A stretch of 46,119 nt of DNA from Pseudevernia furfuracea (taxonomy: Eukaryota; Ascomycota; Lecanoromycetes; Lecanorales; Parmeliaceae), in contig JAIUPT010000012.1 in assembly GCA_022315425.1 (NCBI GenBank), forward strand, positions 1 through 46,119, written 5' to 3'. Position 1 is the first letter of the stretch. The number at the start of each line of letters is the position of its first letter. Below, in pieces: positions 10,353 through 21,900 of the stretch. A program made the position numbers and the translations under genes. The notes below the pieces were generated by a model, which was not told where the DNA came from, searched no databases, and saw only the letters and a program-made list of their open reading frames with translations.

Positions 10353-13300
10353 GTTATTATTACTATTATCATTATTAAATGCACACACAGCAGGTATTGC
10401 AGAACCCACAGGTGAGAGGCCTGGCCAAGAACATGCAAGTCAGGCCTGTTGACAGGAGCTTCTGATGCCGGCAAGCAAGACAAGGACAGCCAAGTTGCTC
10501 CATTCACCCAGCAGTCAGGTGAATATGCCATAAATGAGACAGTCAAATGCCATTAACCAAACAGTCGATGAAAACAGCTACACAGGCGTGCTCTCAGATC
10601 TGAGCAAGAAGTGCTGCCAAGCTGATTAAGTCACTTCCAACAAAGCATGGTGATGTCTTACCTGGGTCCTCTGGTTATCACTTCTTGATGGGATTTCTGA
10701 CACTTTGAGTGCCAGCTGTGCAGAGTCAGACTGGCTCCTGATGGACCTGCAGGCATGCACCTGGGAGAAGGCGCCTCCAGCTATGTGATGTCTGTCCTGG
10801 TATGTGTTGGCATCAAACAGGAACCTGCAAACCACAAGCACAGATGATTGAGCAAGCTGATGTCTTGAGGTCATGATGCATGCTGGCTTTGGACAAGACC
10901 ATTGCCAGCATAATCACAATGATAGTTATAATGATAGTTATAGTTACAACTATCCTTGTTCATTATGCTCATTGAAATAAACCAATGTTGATGAGGCAAG
11001 AACCCGTTACCTTGAGCAGACCAGCATGCATGGTACAGCGTACAATGCAAGGGTATATGCTTGCAGACATGCACAATGAATTGTTCAGCGCCGCTGCAGA
11101 TGGAAGAGGAGGTAGATCAAGAGTGAAGGGCCTATCATGAGGCAGGATCGACAGAAGACGACTAGAAGAGAGGGAGCACAAAGTCAGGGGAGGATGAAAG
11201 AAGCTGAAGAAGAGCAGAAAAGATGTGTAGCATGGACAAGGAGAAGAGAGGATTTAGTCAAATGGCCTGACAGGCTTCTGGGACCGTAACATCCCTGACT
11301 GAACAACTGAACACAGGAAGCAAATTGTGCAAAAGCAGATGAAGAGCTCCTCACCTGCAGGCCAAGCGCAGCAGCCTGGCAGTGGGCTCTCCTGCCTTCT
11401 GAGCCCACTCAGAGAGAGGGCCTGCCAGGTCAGCATTGAAGGCACTGCTGAGGTGCTTCTGGAGGATGCTGACGTTCTGCTCATCAGAGAGGTCAGTGGC
11501 GCAATAGGCCTGGTCCACCTCCCCTGACTCACTCACTAGCAGGTCCAGTGCCAGCTGCACCATCTGCAGCCATTCTGATGCAGCGTTTCAATTTGCCAAT
11601 GGAGTGCATGATCATTCAATGTGCTGGGTTTGGAATCGACCAATACGCCACACCATTAGCCAGCCATATGGAGTTTGCCTGCTGCAATTCTGAGTGCAGC
11701 TTACTTGTGAGTAGCCATGCAGACAATTTTGGCACATTTATGAAGGAAAGATCACAGCATACCAGCAAGTGCCTCTCTGCATGTTTGTAGATGCGCTGCT
11801 TCGGCTTCTCCTGGTCTATTGAATCACTCTCAGGCTCGTTGGGCAGCGCAACTGGCATCACATCTTTCCTGGCTGATGTGCCAGCAATGTTCAGGCCTGT
11901 TAGGGGCCGCAGGCCTTCTGCTGGCAAGAGAGGTATGGGTTGCGCTGAGAGGACCTGGTTGTGCAAGCTCCTCGTCATCTGAAGAGTTGTATAAGGACTC
12001 ATCCTCGCTGTGCTCAGCTTTCTTAGCATCCTGAAACATAGACGTGCATTGGCCTTCTGGAACTGAGCTTACCTATGGGATTTATGTGCTATAGCGTGGG
12101 ACCAGTGCTTTGACTGCTGGTACGTACTCCAACAGTATGTGCTGCGTGAGCAACAATCAGCCAGATGCAGCTTGTGTACTAAGCAGTTTGTGCTGGCAGG
12201 GAGCGAGGAAGCATAGCAGATGCGCTTGAACAATATTGCTGGCTTCTCAGCAGGCACAAGGCAAGCGAAGATGCTGGCATAGCTTCCAGGTCAAGCTCAT
12301 GCAGAGCAAGGACAGTTGTAAAGCCCACCTCAAAGGCAATCAAGGTTGCAACATCCTCATTTACATCTCCAGTGGGCACAAACCCTTCGGAGCATCTAAG
12401 GTACCAAAGTGTGCATCCCTTGCCCCTGGACTGGGCCTCGAGTCAGAGATCCCCAAGGGGCTGTTCTCATCACGATACTGATCTGATGACCGTCTAGGCT
12501 GGGAGGGTAAGAGTGGAGCTTTGTTGGCGACTCGTCATCACTGATATGCTGGGAGCTGAACTGTGATGACAATGAGTTCAAGGGCCTATTCACAGGCAGC
12601 AGCAAAGGTGCCCTGTTGGCTCCTGTGAATGCCCTCACGGCAGATGGGGATGCCGTACTGGCAGATGGGGAGGCCCTATTGGCAGATGGGGATGGCACAA
12701 GCGAAAGAGCCCTCCGTACTGGTGAAGGGCTTGCACTTGCTGCAGAAGAAGAGGTAGGAGCACTGACAGGCACATGCAACAGGTCCCCCCTGTCAGGAGA
12801 TGGCTCTGCATTGTGCTCAGCAACAACTGGGACACGCTTGCTTGGGCTAGGCGAGCTTACAGTCCTGCCTACTCTAACAGGGCTACTGCTGCTTGTGCTA
12901 GCACCGGAAGCAGCAGTGACTGCAGAGGTTGCGCCAGGAGGTCTGTTGGGTGACGCAGTCTGATGATTTGAGCGCCTGCTAGTGCTGACTGTGCTGCTGT
13001 TTGGAAGACGTCCGCTGTACGCATTGGTATGACGTGCAGGCGTCTGCTGCGCAGCTGGTGCTGCTGACTGCTGTTGTGGGGGCAAAGGCAGCACAACAGG
13101 GTGGTTTGATTCAAATCGCATCTCACCCATCAAGAAGTCCAAGATTCCTAGATCCCAGAGCTGGTGTCTCATTGCTTTGCCCTGCGCAGCAGGCCTCTGT
13201 AATAACAATAACAATAACAACAACAACGGTTTTCCAGGTCATGATACGTCAGGCACGTGCGGGACAAATCTTGTCTCTCCAAAACAGTCTGTCTTTCGCA

Positions 13301-13948
13301 CTTCTATACGGCCTACCAATTCCTTCTGTGACATAACAAGTTGACACATTTCCTGGATGCCCTGTTGAACTCCACCTTACAAACAAGACAGCTATTTGCA
13401 TAATTGTTGCTGACTTAGAGTGCAACTTGAAGCCACCCATGTTTTTATGCTCATGTAGATGAACACATCAGTCGTTCTACCTTGACTTTTGCAGAACCCT
13501 GAAGTTCCCTTAGGTACCAACAGCAAGCACTGTAATTCTCTTCCTCATCACCGTCATCAAAGTATGCCTCAAGGAATGCAAAGTAGACCCGCTCCACAGG
13601 CTTTGACCCAGGGTGGTGAATCATCCTGCATTGTTGAAATGCATAAGCAGAATGCAAAATGGGTGGTTACTAGCAAATGTACTGGAATATCTAACCTGGC
13701 TTTGCAAAGAGTCAGAAGGTTCTTCCTCTCTGCTTTTGCGTCGACGAAGAAATGGCTGCAATAGCCAATGCACCACTGACCAGAGCAACTTTTGCAAGCT
13801 CAGATAAGTTATGTTCAAGGAAATCGTCAGTTGCATGATGTGCTCTCTGGACTTGCAGGGTGATGAGCTGTGCAAGCTGGTGAGGAGCGAACTTAGAAGT
13901 TCTGATCCGATCTCTGCTGCTGCGGTGTGGGGACTTGTTTTCGGACAT
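8013..13948 (-). CDS. Serine/threonine protein kinase with long N-terminal extension, non-RD catalytic loop
   Basis: Exons in transcript order: 13948-13696, 13625-13481, 13196 to about 12250, 12030-11763, 11563-11355, 10824-10662, 10282-10064, 9487-9300, 8859-8637, 8358-8237 and 8166-8013. From 11563 onward all phases agree. The start ATG opens MSENKSPHRSSRDRIRTSKF. The N-terminal half has helical segments (ERVYFAFLEAYFDDGDEEEN, HQLWDLGILDFLMGEMRFE) and a Ser/Pro-rich linker with tandem SPSA-type units. The kinase domain shows the glycine loop IAGGAFSQVHA, ALKVSE (Lys), VVHFDLKGHN (catalytic loop), LADFGDS, GTEINRSPEML, YPSDVWALGCLLYEL and LQRDVKRRPT. The usual HRD arginine is Phe, so it is a non-RD kinase. 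Architecture suggests a plant/algal-specific kinase rather than a receptor kinase: I see no signal peptide or membrane segment. Frame breaks near 13735, 12520, 12384 and 11950 lie only in the N-terminal half. Confidence 0.87.
9065..9130. repeat. Short tandem repeat in a kinase intron
   Basis: Four copies of a CACTCACTGCATGCG-like unit, about 16-18 bases each, lie in the intron between exons 9487-9300 and 8859-8637. Confidence 0.85.
10318..10378. repeat. (ATT)n microsatellite in a kinase intron
   Basis: Roughly 60 bases are almost entirely ATT triplets with occasional AGT, TGT or ACT interruptions. They lie in the intron upstream of exon 10282-10064, about 40 bases from its acceptor. Confidence 0.95.
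12595..12740. repeat. Tandem coding repeat in the kinase linker
   Basis: On the plus strand GGCAGATGGGGA-type units recur every 21-27 bases. On the coding minus strand they give Ser-Pro-Ser-Ala-rich units (for example SPSANRASPSASTASPSAV). They are part of the low-complexity linker of the kinase and can vary in length without changing the fold. Confidence 0.75.
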
Positions 13949-15022
13949 TGCGCTGATGGCAACTTGCAAATAGATTTTATGCGTGGCGCGAGGAGACTTG
14001 ATGCTTGCTCATTCTTGTCTACTGTACGGTCACGGTCCCTATTGAAATAGCTAGCGTGCAAGCACAACGGTCTAACTAGCGTTGTAGGACTTTGAACCTG
14101 CTACATGACCTGAAAGGCATGCGTCCGTGACGTTTACTGCTGTGCCGAGGCTGCTTGTCGTATACTGACGTCCGTCGCCGACATCTGCAGCGCGCTTGTT
14201 TCAGGGCACTGCTGTTTGATTTCGTAGGTGAAAGATTCTAAATGTTGGTAACAAGAAGATTGAACTCTACTGAGAGGTTCAAAGTGAGGTCAGGTCCAGT
14301 TGCTATTGCAAAACATTGACACGATTCTATGCCAGAAACATGTTGCATCAATATAGCAGCACCTTGAGCATACTCGAGTCGTCTCTAGGCTTGTCACAAG
14401 CTTTTGTAAGACAAATCATTCGTATACTTTCTATGGTAGTGCTCTTGCACAGCTGCAGCTTCGACAAATCGACATGTACATGCTTTGAGAGAAAAACAGC
14501 TTTGACTTCACCGTTCACCATGTCATTCTACAGGACACGATGATTGCAGCACGCCATGTATGCTTTTGGCGAACAGGTCTTATCACAATCATTATTCATG
14601 CATAAAACAGTAGTAGAGTTGAGTGTAGATTTCCGTCGATGCTTCACGTATGTGAAAGTAGCAAGACCAAAAGAACAGCTGTACAAGGTGCTTGTGCCAG
14701 TTCATGTCGTGTAGAAGAGCGTCTCATTGACACCACGTGGTGCACGTGTTGCACCACAACAAGCAGATGGGGATGCGCAAATTTGCGCTTTAAAGGCTAA
14801 TTAACTGTTCATGATCATCTGAATCCAACATCATGATCATGATCAGCTGTCATCTACACACACACATACAAGAATACACAGAGATGTGATAACACAACAC
14901 TACATCTACTGCATCCCTGGACAGTCACAGATTATATAGATCTAGACTCAGCCATTTGGGACATCAAAAACCCTGCCAGTCTGACTGTCATGTTGTCCTG
15001 ATTTTGACGTCAGGCCAGCACG
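13949..15022. other. Intergenic, upstream of the kinase gene
   Basis: This stretch of about 1.07 kb separates the kinase start from the 3' end of the MAPEG gene. I see no coding exon. It holds the G-box pair at 14731-14757 and a palindromic ATGATCATGATCA run near 14828-14842. Confidence 0.55.
14731..14757. promoter_or_regulatory. Paired CACGTG (G-box) elements
   Basis: The segment CACCACGTGGTGCACGTGTT contains two CACGTG cores about 10 bases apart, the first inside the palindrome CCACGTGG. G-boxes bind bHLH and bZIP factors in plants and algae. The pair sits about 790 bases upstream of the kinase ATG (minus strand). Function is inferred from the motif only. Confidence 0.45.
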
Positions 15023-15660
15023 CTAGTATTTGTTGCGAAAGCCATGGACAACATTGTAGAAGCTCGCAATTGCAATGGGAGCAAATGATCCTACAAAGCC
15101 GAATGCCCTGAAGGGAATTGGGGGAATGCTGTCTGGACTAAACATGTACAACGCGTGAGACAGTCGCGCAAGGAAGAAGCTGCAGCAATAGATGCATGTC
15201 ATAGCCCTGGCCAATTGTCAGGTGCGTGCTTGCTAAATTGCAAGGCTAGTATAAACGGCTTACCAGATACCCAGCCCATTCAGCATTGTGCTGCCAACAA
15301 CCTTGTTGAACTCCAGCACAGCAAACAGCACAAAGAAGGCTGCATAATACTCCGCAAGATTGCCTTGTGCCTGCGTCGAGCCAAGCACGGTGATCAGTCC
15401 ATTGTCAGGCATCTCTACAAAAAGATTGCATGCAACATGCATGCTGATCTGTTTTCGCTGTGTGTACCCCGTACCCGGACAACGCTCTGAAGCTTAGGAG
15501 CTGCTGGTATGTTTTGATCCCCGAAGTAAGCTTTCGCGCCCTTGCTACCACGGTACAGGACCGCTCGCAGCGACAGCAGGGCGAAGAGAACACCAACAGC
15601 ACCAGAGTACAAGGCTGTGAGCGGCAAGCTGACAGTGGGAAGAGAGGAGGCAGATGCCAT
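15023..15660 (-). CDS. MAPEG-family membrane protein (microsomal glutathione S-transferase-like)
   Basis: Three exons: 15660-15468, 15414-15264 and 15206-15023. Phases join as 1, then 2, with good donors (GTACAC, GTAAGC) and acceptors. The product is 175 residues, a typical MAPEG length. It starts MASASSLPTVSLPLTALYSG with a first membrane helix (VGVLFALLSLRAVLY). The family's central motif follows as AQGNLAEYYAAFFVLFAVLE, then FFLARLSHALYMF, which matches the RxxHAxxM-like part, and a last helix FVGSFAPIAIASFYNVVHGF. MAPEG proteins are four-helix membrane proteins, often trimeric, that use glutathione for detoxification or lipid-peroxide handling in the ER or organelle membranes. The exact substrate cannot be read from sequence. 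This is one of the few genes here needing no frame correction. It is divergent from the mechanosensitive-channel gene. Confidence 0.92.
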
Positions 15661-15971
15661 CGTGAGACCTTGCAGAGAAGTTGTACGTAAGGAGCGCTTA
15701 CCGTAGCGATGCCTGGTGACTGCCTTTTGCCGCTTCGCTGGTGGTCATTTGCCAAACTGTGATATTGTGCATCCGCAGGATTTGAATCGTTCATTTGCTT
15801 CCGTGCGTACGGAGGCGCACAATCGTGGACAGCAAGAGGAGCCGTTTGCTTGTACAGATTGCTGTCAAGACAGAAAATTTGGAAAGCGACACGCTTATTG
15901 TCCTTTAAAGCTTTTGGTGGCACACCAATGCAGGCATCGGTCAGCAGCTGACAGGGTCTGAACAGAGTTCG
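15661..15971. promoter_or_regulatory. Probable bidirectional promoter
   Basis: Only about 310 bases separate the MAPEG ATG (minus strand) from the first ATG of the mechanosensitive-channel gene (plus strand). The two transcripts diverge, so this interval must hold both promoters unless the channel gene starts further downstream. I recognise no specific element in it. Confidence 0.45.
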
Positions 15972-18900
15972 ATGGACAAAAAGGAAATCCAGACGTAGAC
16001 CTGGAGGAGGTGTTGATTTCCTCGCGTGCTACGGACGAGGATCTAGAGGCTGGACTGTTGAACAGTAGCAGTCATGCGCTTGACAGTTTAGGCCAAAACC
16101 GTTCAAAAGCAGCGTTCATCAGTCAAGAGGAATGTCTCGGAGCTGGGTCAAAGGGTCCGGGAGTCCTTCAAAGGCCAAGCCGAAACGCCTGCACCGGTCC
16201 CGCCCAAGCCCTCCGGTCCTTCTCCTCCAAAGAGTGCAATGAAGAAGCAAGCCGGTACGTTGTTGTATTTGGACAGATAGCTTGGTATCAACTTGGTCAA
16301 GGATGCCACAGTGCTCTTTTGCTGCCAGTCCAACACTGGACCAGCTCGTCTGAAAAAGTCAGAGGCTGCACCAGCTAGTGTTGCCACAGTGGAAGCTTGA
16401 CATGCTCATTTGGTAAATGTTGTAGGCTTTCAGCTCGTCAACACTAGCAGTCCTGTAGGATCTGTTACAGGTGAGCATTGCGTCTTCAGCGTGCACACAT
16501 TGTACAGGCAGCATTGCACAGGTCTCTTTTGCATGCAATTTTTTGCAGCAAGCACTTCTTGTGCTCAGGATTGCCATTGGTTGGATCCCCTCTGGACAAT
16601 CTGCCAGCAGTCCCTCGCAGTGATCATGCCAGATCATTCTTGCCTGCTGTTGGGAAATCCTGGGAAGAAAGACATCAGCAGGTGCTTTGTGCTTGCTCTT
16701 GCAGTGACCAGTCCCACGATATTATTTAAAGCTTTGCATACTTCAACAATGTATGTTCTGCATGAAGTGCCGGTTTGTAGCCCCCTGCCTCACTATCAGG
16801 TCACACTGGTGCAGGCCACAGATTAGGCTTAGCTTCAATCACAATGCACCTAACAAATTTTACAGTTGTTCACATAAGCATTACAGGCCTTTACTTTGCA
16901 TGTGCTAGAAGCATGACAGATTTGCTTTTTGTTGTGTAATGAACAACATTCTTTATGCAGGCTGGCAGTGGAGAGGGTGTGGAGCTGAGTACACACGCTC
17001 GCGAAGCCAAGTTTGCAGAGACCTCAGATTCAGCTCCTGCTTTCAGGTATACCATGTTCTAGCTGCTGCTGTCAACAGCAGGAATCTGGTGTCAATTACA
17101 TAATATCAGCGAGCATGCCAATGACAGTTGCATCATTGCTACCAATCATGCAGCTGCCTGTCATAGTTCGCTCCTGTTGTGTCAGTCAATGTGCTTCTGT
17201 CATATTGCGCACCTGTTTATGTCATCCATATATTGGGGTTCAACTACAAGTGCAACTTCATCAAGGACAGAGCCTCAGTGTGCAGCCAGGGGCTTCTCTT
17301 AAGCGTGCTGTACTCAGCACTCCCTGAAGTTTGCCTGCATCTTTGCTGGCCCCATTTTTCTATCAGGAATTTAGCATGTACCTGTAGGAGCGTAAAATTA
17401 TGCAACAGACTTGTGGCACGCAGGCCTTGCAGCTGCAGCTGATGGAGCTATGGAGCCACGGCCTCCCTGCATTGTTCTGCATACTTCACTGTATCATGAT
17501 TGTGGCATGCAGGATTGCAGCTGGAGACAAAGCTATAGACTGTTTGCAATGTTCTGCATACATTACTGAATCATGATTGTGGCATGCAGGATTGCAGCTG
17601 GAGACAAAGCTATAGACTGTTTGCAATGTTCTGCATATATTACTGAATCATGATTGTGGCATGCAGAATTGCAGCTGGAGGTGATAAGCGCTTCAGGCAG
17701 AGCAGGCTGGGAGCAGATGATAGCTTCAGGCAAGATGACGATTCACTGGAGGACAAAGACGACTTTGCAAAGTTTGATGAACCAACAAGGATAGAGGGGG
17801 AGGGGGGTGATGTTGACCCTGACCCTGGAGACAGGGAATCCGTGAGTGCTCAGCATGCATGGCATGGGCATCCCATGCCGCCCAGCAGATGGCAAAAGGA
17901 GTGTATGCATCAGCACGCACACATCTGCAGCAATCATGCCCAGATCCTGTGCAGCTTTGATTTGTAGGTCATGCAGACCTCAACAGGAGTGATGCCATTT
18001 CTTCTGCACAGGCTGCTAATGATCATCACGTTCATGTACATTGGAGCGTCACACACATCACATCCAGCCCAACTTGGTCCAGACTTCCACAACGAAATCA
18101 GGCTGACCGACAAAGCAGACAAGCTGCAATAGCAGCTGCACCTCAAACCCGTCTGCTGAGTGACACATGTTTGTCTGATAAGGTTGGTTGAAATGTGGGC
18201 TTTACTGGTTTAAGACCATCAGCTTTGCCACACTTGCAGGAGACTGAAGCAAATGATAACAATGAAGAGGATCTGACAGTCACACATCGCAAGCACCTGC
18301 GCTTCTTTGGCGTGCGCTGGAGATATTGGCGCATGAGCATAGCAGTGCTGATCAGCATCTGTTTTGCAGTGGCTGGCATTGTGCTGCATGACAAACAGAA
18401 GGGTCTGGTAAGTCTCTGTGATAACCTCAATGCCAGCTAGCTTGAATGCTGTAATGCGGCTGTCACACTGTTTCTCCAACAGCTGTGCTATATCAGCATC
18501 TTTGCATTGCCCTGTGATTACCAGTTGCTGCTGTAAGGTCACGTTGCCACCTGTGACGAGCATGCACACATGCACCATGAGAAAGTCTGCCCCATGTATG
18601 ACTGCTTGTTAGGTCAAAGCCAGTAACATTGGCTACATTCTTAGTCATCCAGCCAGATTACCTATGATGACTCAATACCCTGTGCAGAGAGTGCTAGTCA
18701 CTGAATCAACACCAATACACTGAATCAAGCAGCAGGGTCATTCCTAATGTGCCAACTTCTATGCAGAGACTGGTATGCTTGCTTCTAAATAGTCAGCAAG
18801 GCGCTTAGTCATGCCGCAGGGTCACTAAAGGTGACAGACACTGCTGTGCAGAGAGTGGTGTACTTCCAGCTATGGAGATGGATGTTCTTCTTCTGTGGCT

Positions 18901-21900
18901 TTGTTCCCATCTGGTGGACTTCCTTCTACATCATGCGCATCGTCACCATCATTGTGGAGTCCCGGTTGTTCCCCTTCAAGCAAGTACTGTACTACATCAT
19001 TGGGGTCAGGGTGAGGCCCCCCTGCACTATGTTGCGCTGCCTTCTGGCTTCTGCCAAATACCGACTAGGAGTATCAACAAGCCTTTGACCATGTCAACAT
19101 GAAGTCATCTGGTTGTTTGCTTTATGATAGCATGACCCGATGCATGTTACTTATGCAAGGGGTCTGCCTCTTGTCACCAAACCTCCTCATGGGTGTCACA
19201 GTCACATTCAGACTTTGCCTTGTTTTGCGATGAATGGGCCAGCTAGTTGCATGTGTACCGTGATTGGTGTTTTTGCATGTCACTCAAGAGATCTACGTTC
19301 AACTTCTGGTCTCCTTATATTAGGAGTTTGTCTAACAATGTTTGCCCTCATTTACCCCCGCCCCCTATCAACTTCATCCATGAAATGCACCAGGTCATTA
19401 CCCACATCCAATATGCACAATGATGCACTCATGCAATGTTCTATGATGCGCTGCATCCCATGCTTTCTGCTTATCACGGAGTGCTGTTTGGTGCAGACTG
19501 GGTTGGAGAGGGTGGTGAGGATGGCGCTGACCGTAGGCCTGTATGTCTGGGTCTTCCAGTCACAAGCCTCCCTAGACAAGAAGGTCAACAAGGACTACCT
19601 CAATATCCGCAGGTCAGTAGACCCTATGCAGTACCTGACTCGCACCCAACTCCAGCTCAAAACTTGTGCCAAAATGCCATGTCCTGTGTGCTGCACGGCT
19701 TGAACACTGTGGGTCTGCTGCTCAGGGTGCTGTTCTGCGGTCTGCTGTTCCTGTGCGCTGCACAGCTTGTTCACTGTTGGTCTACTGAACAGCAAACTGC
19801 TGTGCAAACTGCTGGTTACGCTACTCTTCACTGCTGCTATGCTGTTCAGGGTGCTGTTCTGTGGCCTGCTGTTCCTGTGCGCCAACGTGTTGAAGAAGCT
19901 GCTGGCCAAGCTCTTCTCCAGCCACTTCTACAAGGCCACCCACTACGACAAGATGCAGGATGCGCTGCGCAAGGAGTTCTTCATTGTGGCGCTGTCCCAG
20001 CCCCGGGAGGACAGGGAAGAAGACGACCCCATGAAGCACAAGCCCTCCACCCTGGCTGAGCTGCGTACCAAGTCCTTCGCTGCCGGCGGCGCTCTGGTCA
20101 GACCCCTCACTTGCCTTCTTTAGGGTTTTGGATCTTTAGGGTTTGAATCCACAGTCCAACATAATCACAGTGATCCACCCTGGCTGTGCTGGCGCACCAA
20201 GGTCCTTCGCTGCCGGCGGTGCTCTGGTCAGACCACCCTTCTTTAGGGTTTGAACTCTCAGTACAGAAGATAAACCCTAAAACATAGCCTGGTTGGAATA
20301 TGATGACATTATCCCACCCTGGCCGAGCTGCACACCCAAGTCTTTGCTGCCGGTGGCGCTCTGGTCAGAACACCCCTTCTTTAGGGTTTGAACCCTCAGT
20401 TTAGAAGACAAACCCTAGAACATCATAAACCCTAGAACATAACAGTAATCCTCCCTGGCTGAGCCGCGAACCAAGTCCTTCGCTGCCGTGGCGCTCTGGT
20501 CAGACCCCCTCACTTGCCTTGATTAGGGTTTAGACCCTAGATATAGCAGATGAACCCTAGAAGATAGACTTGTTGGGAATGATGACACTAAAATGTGTCC
20601 CTTATGGTGCTCAGTGGCTGAACACAAGCTCCAAACGACATCATGTTTTCTCGGTGGATTGTGTGCTCTGTGGAAGGGCAAAATGGGCAACAGCAAATTA
20701 TGGCATGAAACATGGCACCCTGGAGCAGCATGGCTGCGATGGTTGACCTTTGCACTGCATTTATTGGCTACCTGCAATGCTTCATTGTCTGCATATAGCA
20801 GTCCTCGCGATTGAGCCTGTTGCATGGCAGCCAATTTTTGTGCATGGACAGAGAAGCACATCACCTATCACCTACGCACCTCACAACATGAACTTCCGCA
20901 ATCGGATGTACAGTCAGGGTTGGGTTTAGGGCTTTAGGATCACCTGAGCCTTTAGTCCAGTGAACTCATTCTGCGCAAGCATCAAGTCTTGGCTTAGAGT
21001 GGGTTACAGGCGGTTGTGAAATGCTGTGTCTGTCAGATTGTTAGTTTGTGTTCTACAATGTATAGTCAGCGGTCTCTGATACAGCAGCAGGAATCTCAAC
21101 AATGCGCTCTAAGCTTATCATGCTTGTAGTGGTGACTATGCCTGCCTTATAGTGGTGACCAAGCCTGGCATGTAGTGGTGACTAAGCCTGATTGCACTGC
21201 AGTTGCAAACGGCTGAAGTCGGTCAAGAGGGACACCATCATCGCCACAGCTCGCCGCCCAGAAGTCCATTGCCTCGCACTCCTCACTGACAGACACAGAC
21301 CGATGAAGAAGAAAACCAGCATGTGACCCAGCGGTCTCACAGCATCTCAAATGCTGCGGTAGGCATTGCTGAACATGCTACATGCATTTTTACGCTGACA
21401 CATATGAGTCTGCAGTTCTGCCTCTTTGCGATCATTCCTGTGCTTGGATGTTATGCGTGTCAGTGATGACCTCAGCAGTTGTGCACAGCACCTGAGGTAC
21501 CACTGCTTCTGCAGTGGAAGATGGGAGGGCCTTCTTCTTAGCTTGTTTCTTATGTGTGGTCAATATGAACAATCTTAATTCGATCACCATTGCTGTTTCG
21601 TGTACTTCACATAACATCTCAGCCAGTGCAAGACTGCCCCAGTTGAGAGGCTGCTACTGCTCTGCATTGCAATCCCTCCTCGAAGCAGATCAAAGCACAA
21701 GCGTACTCCACATCCACTAAAATTGGTAGAACAACGCCTACCAGCATCAGCAGTAAATCACGGCTGTTTACCCTTCTTCTTTCACTGTCTGATTCACATT
21801 TTCAGCATTGACCATAGAGCAGTTTGAGCAGCATGGATGCACCTCAGTTTGTCAACTTGACAATGCAACTCACCATTGCTCAAAATCTCTCATCGCATCT

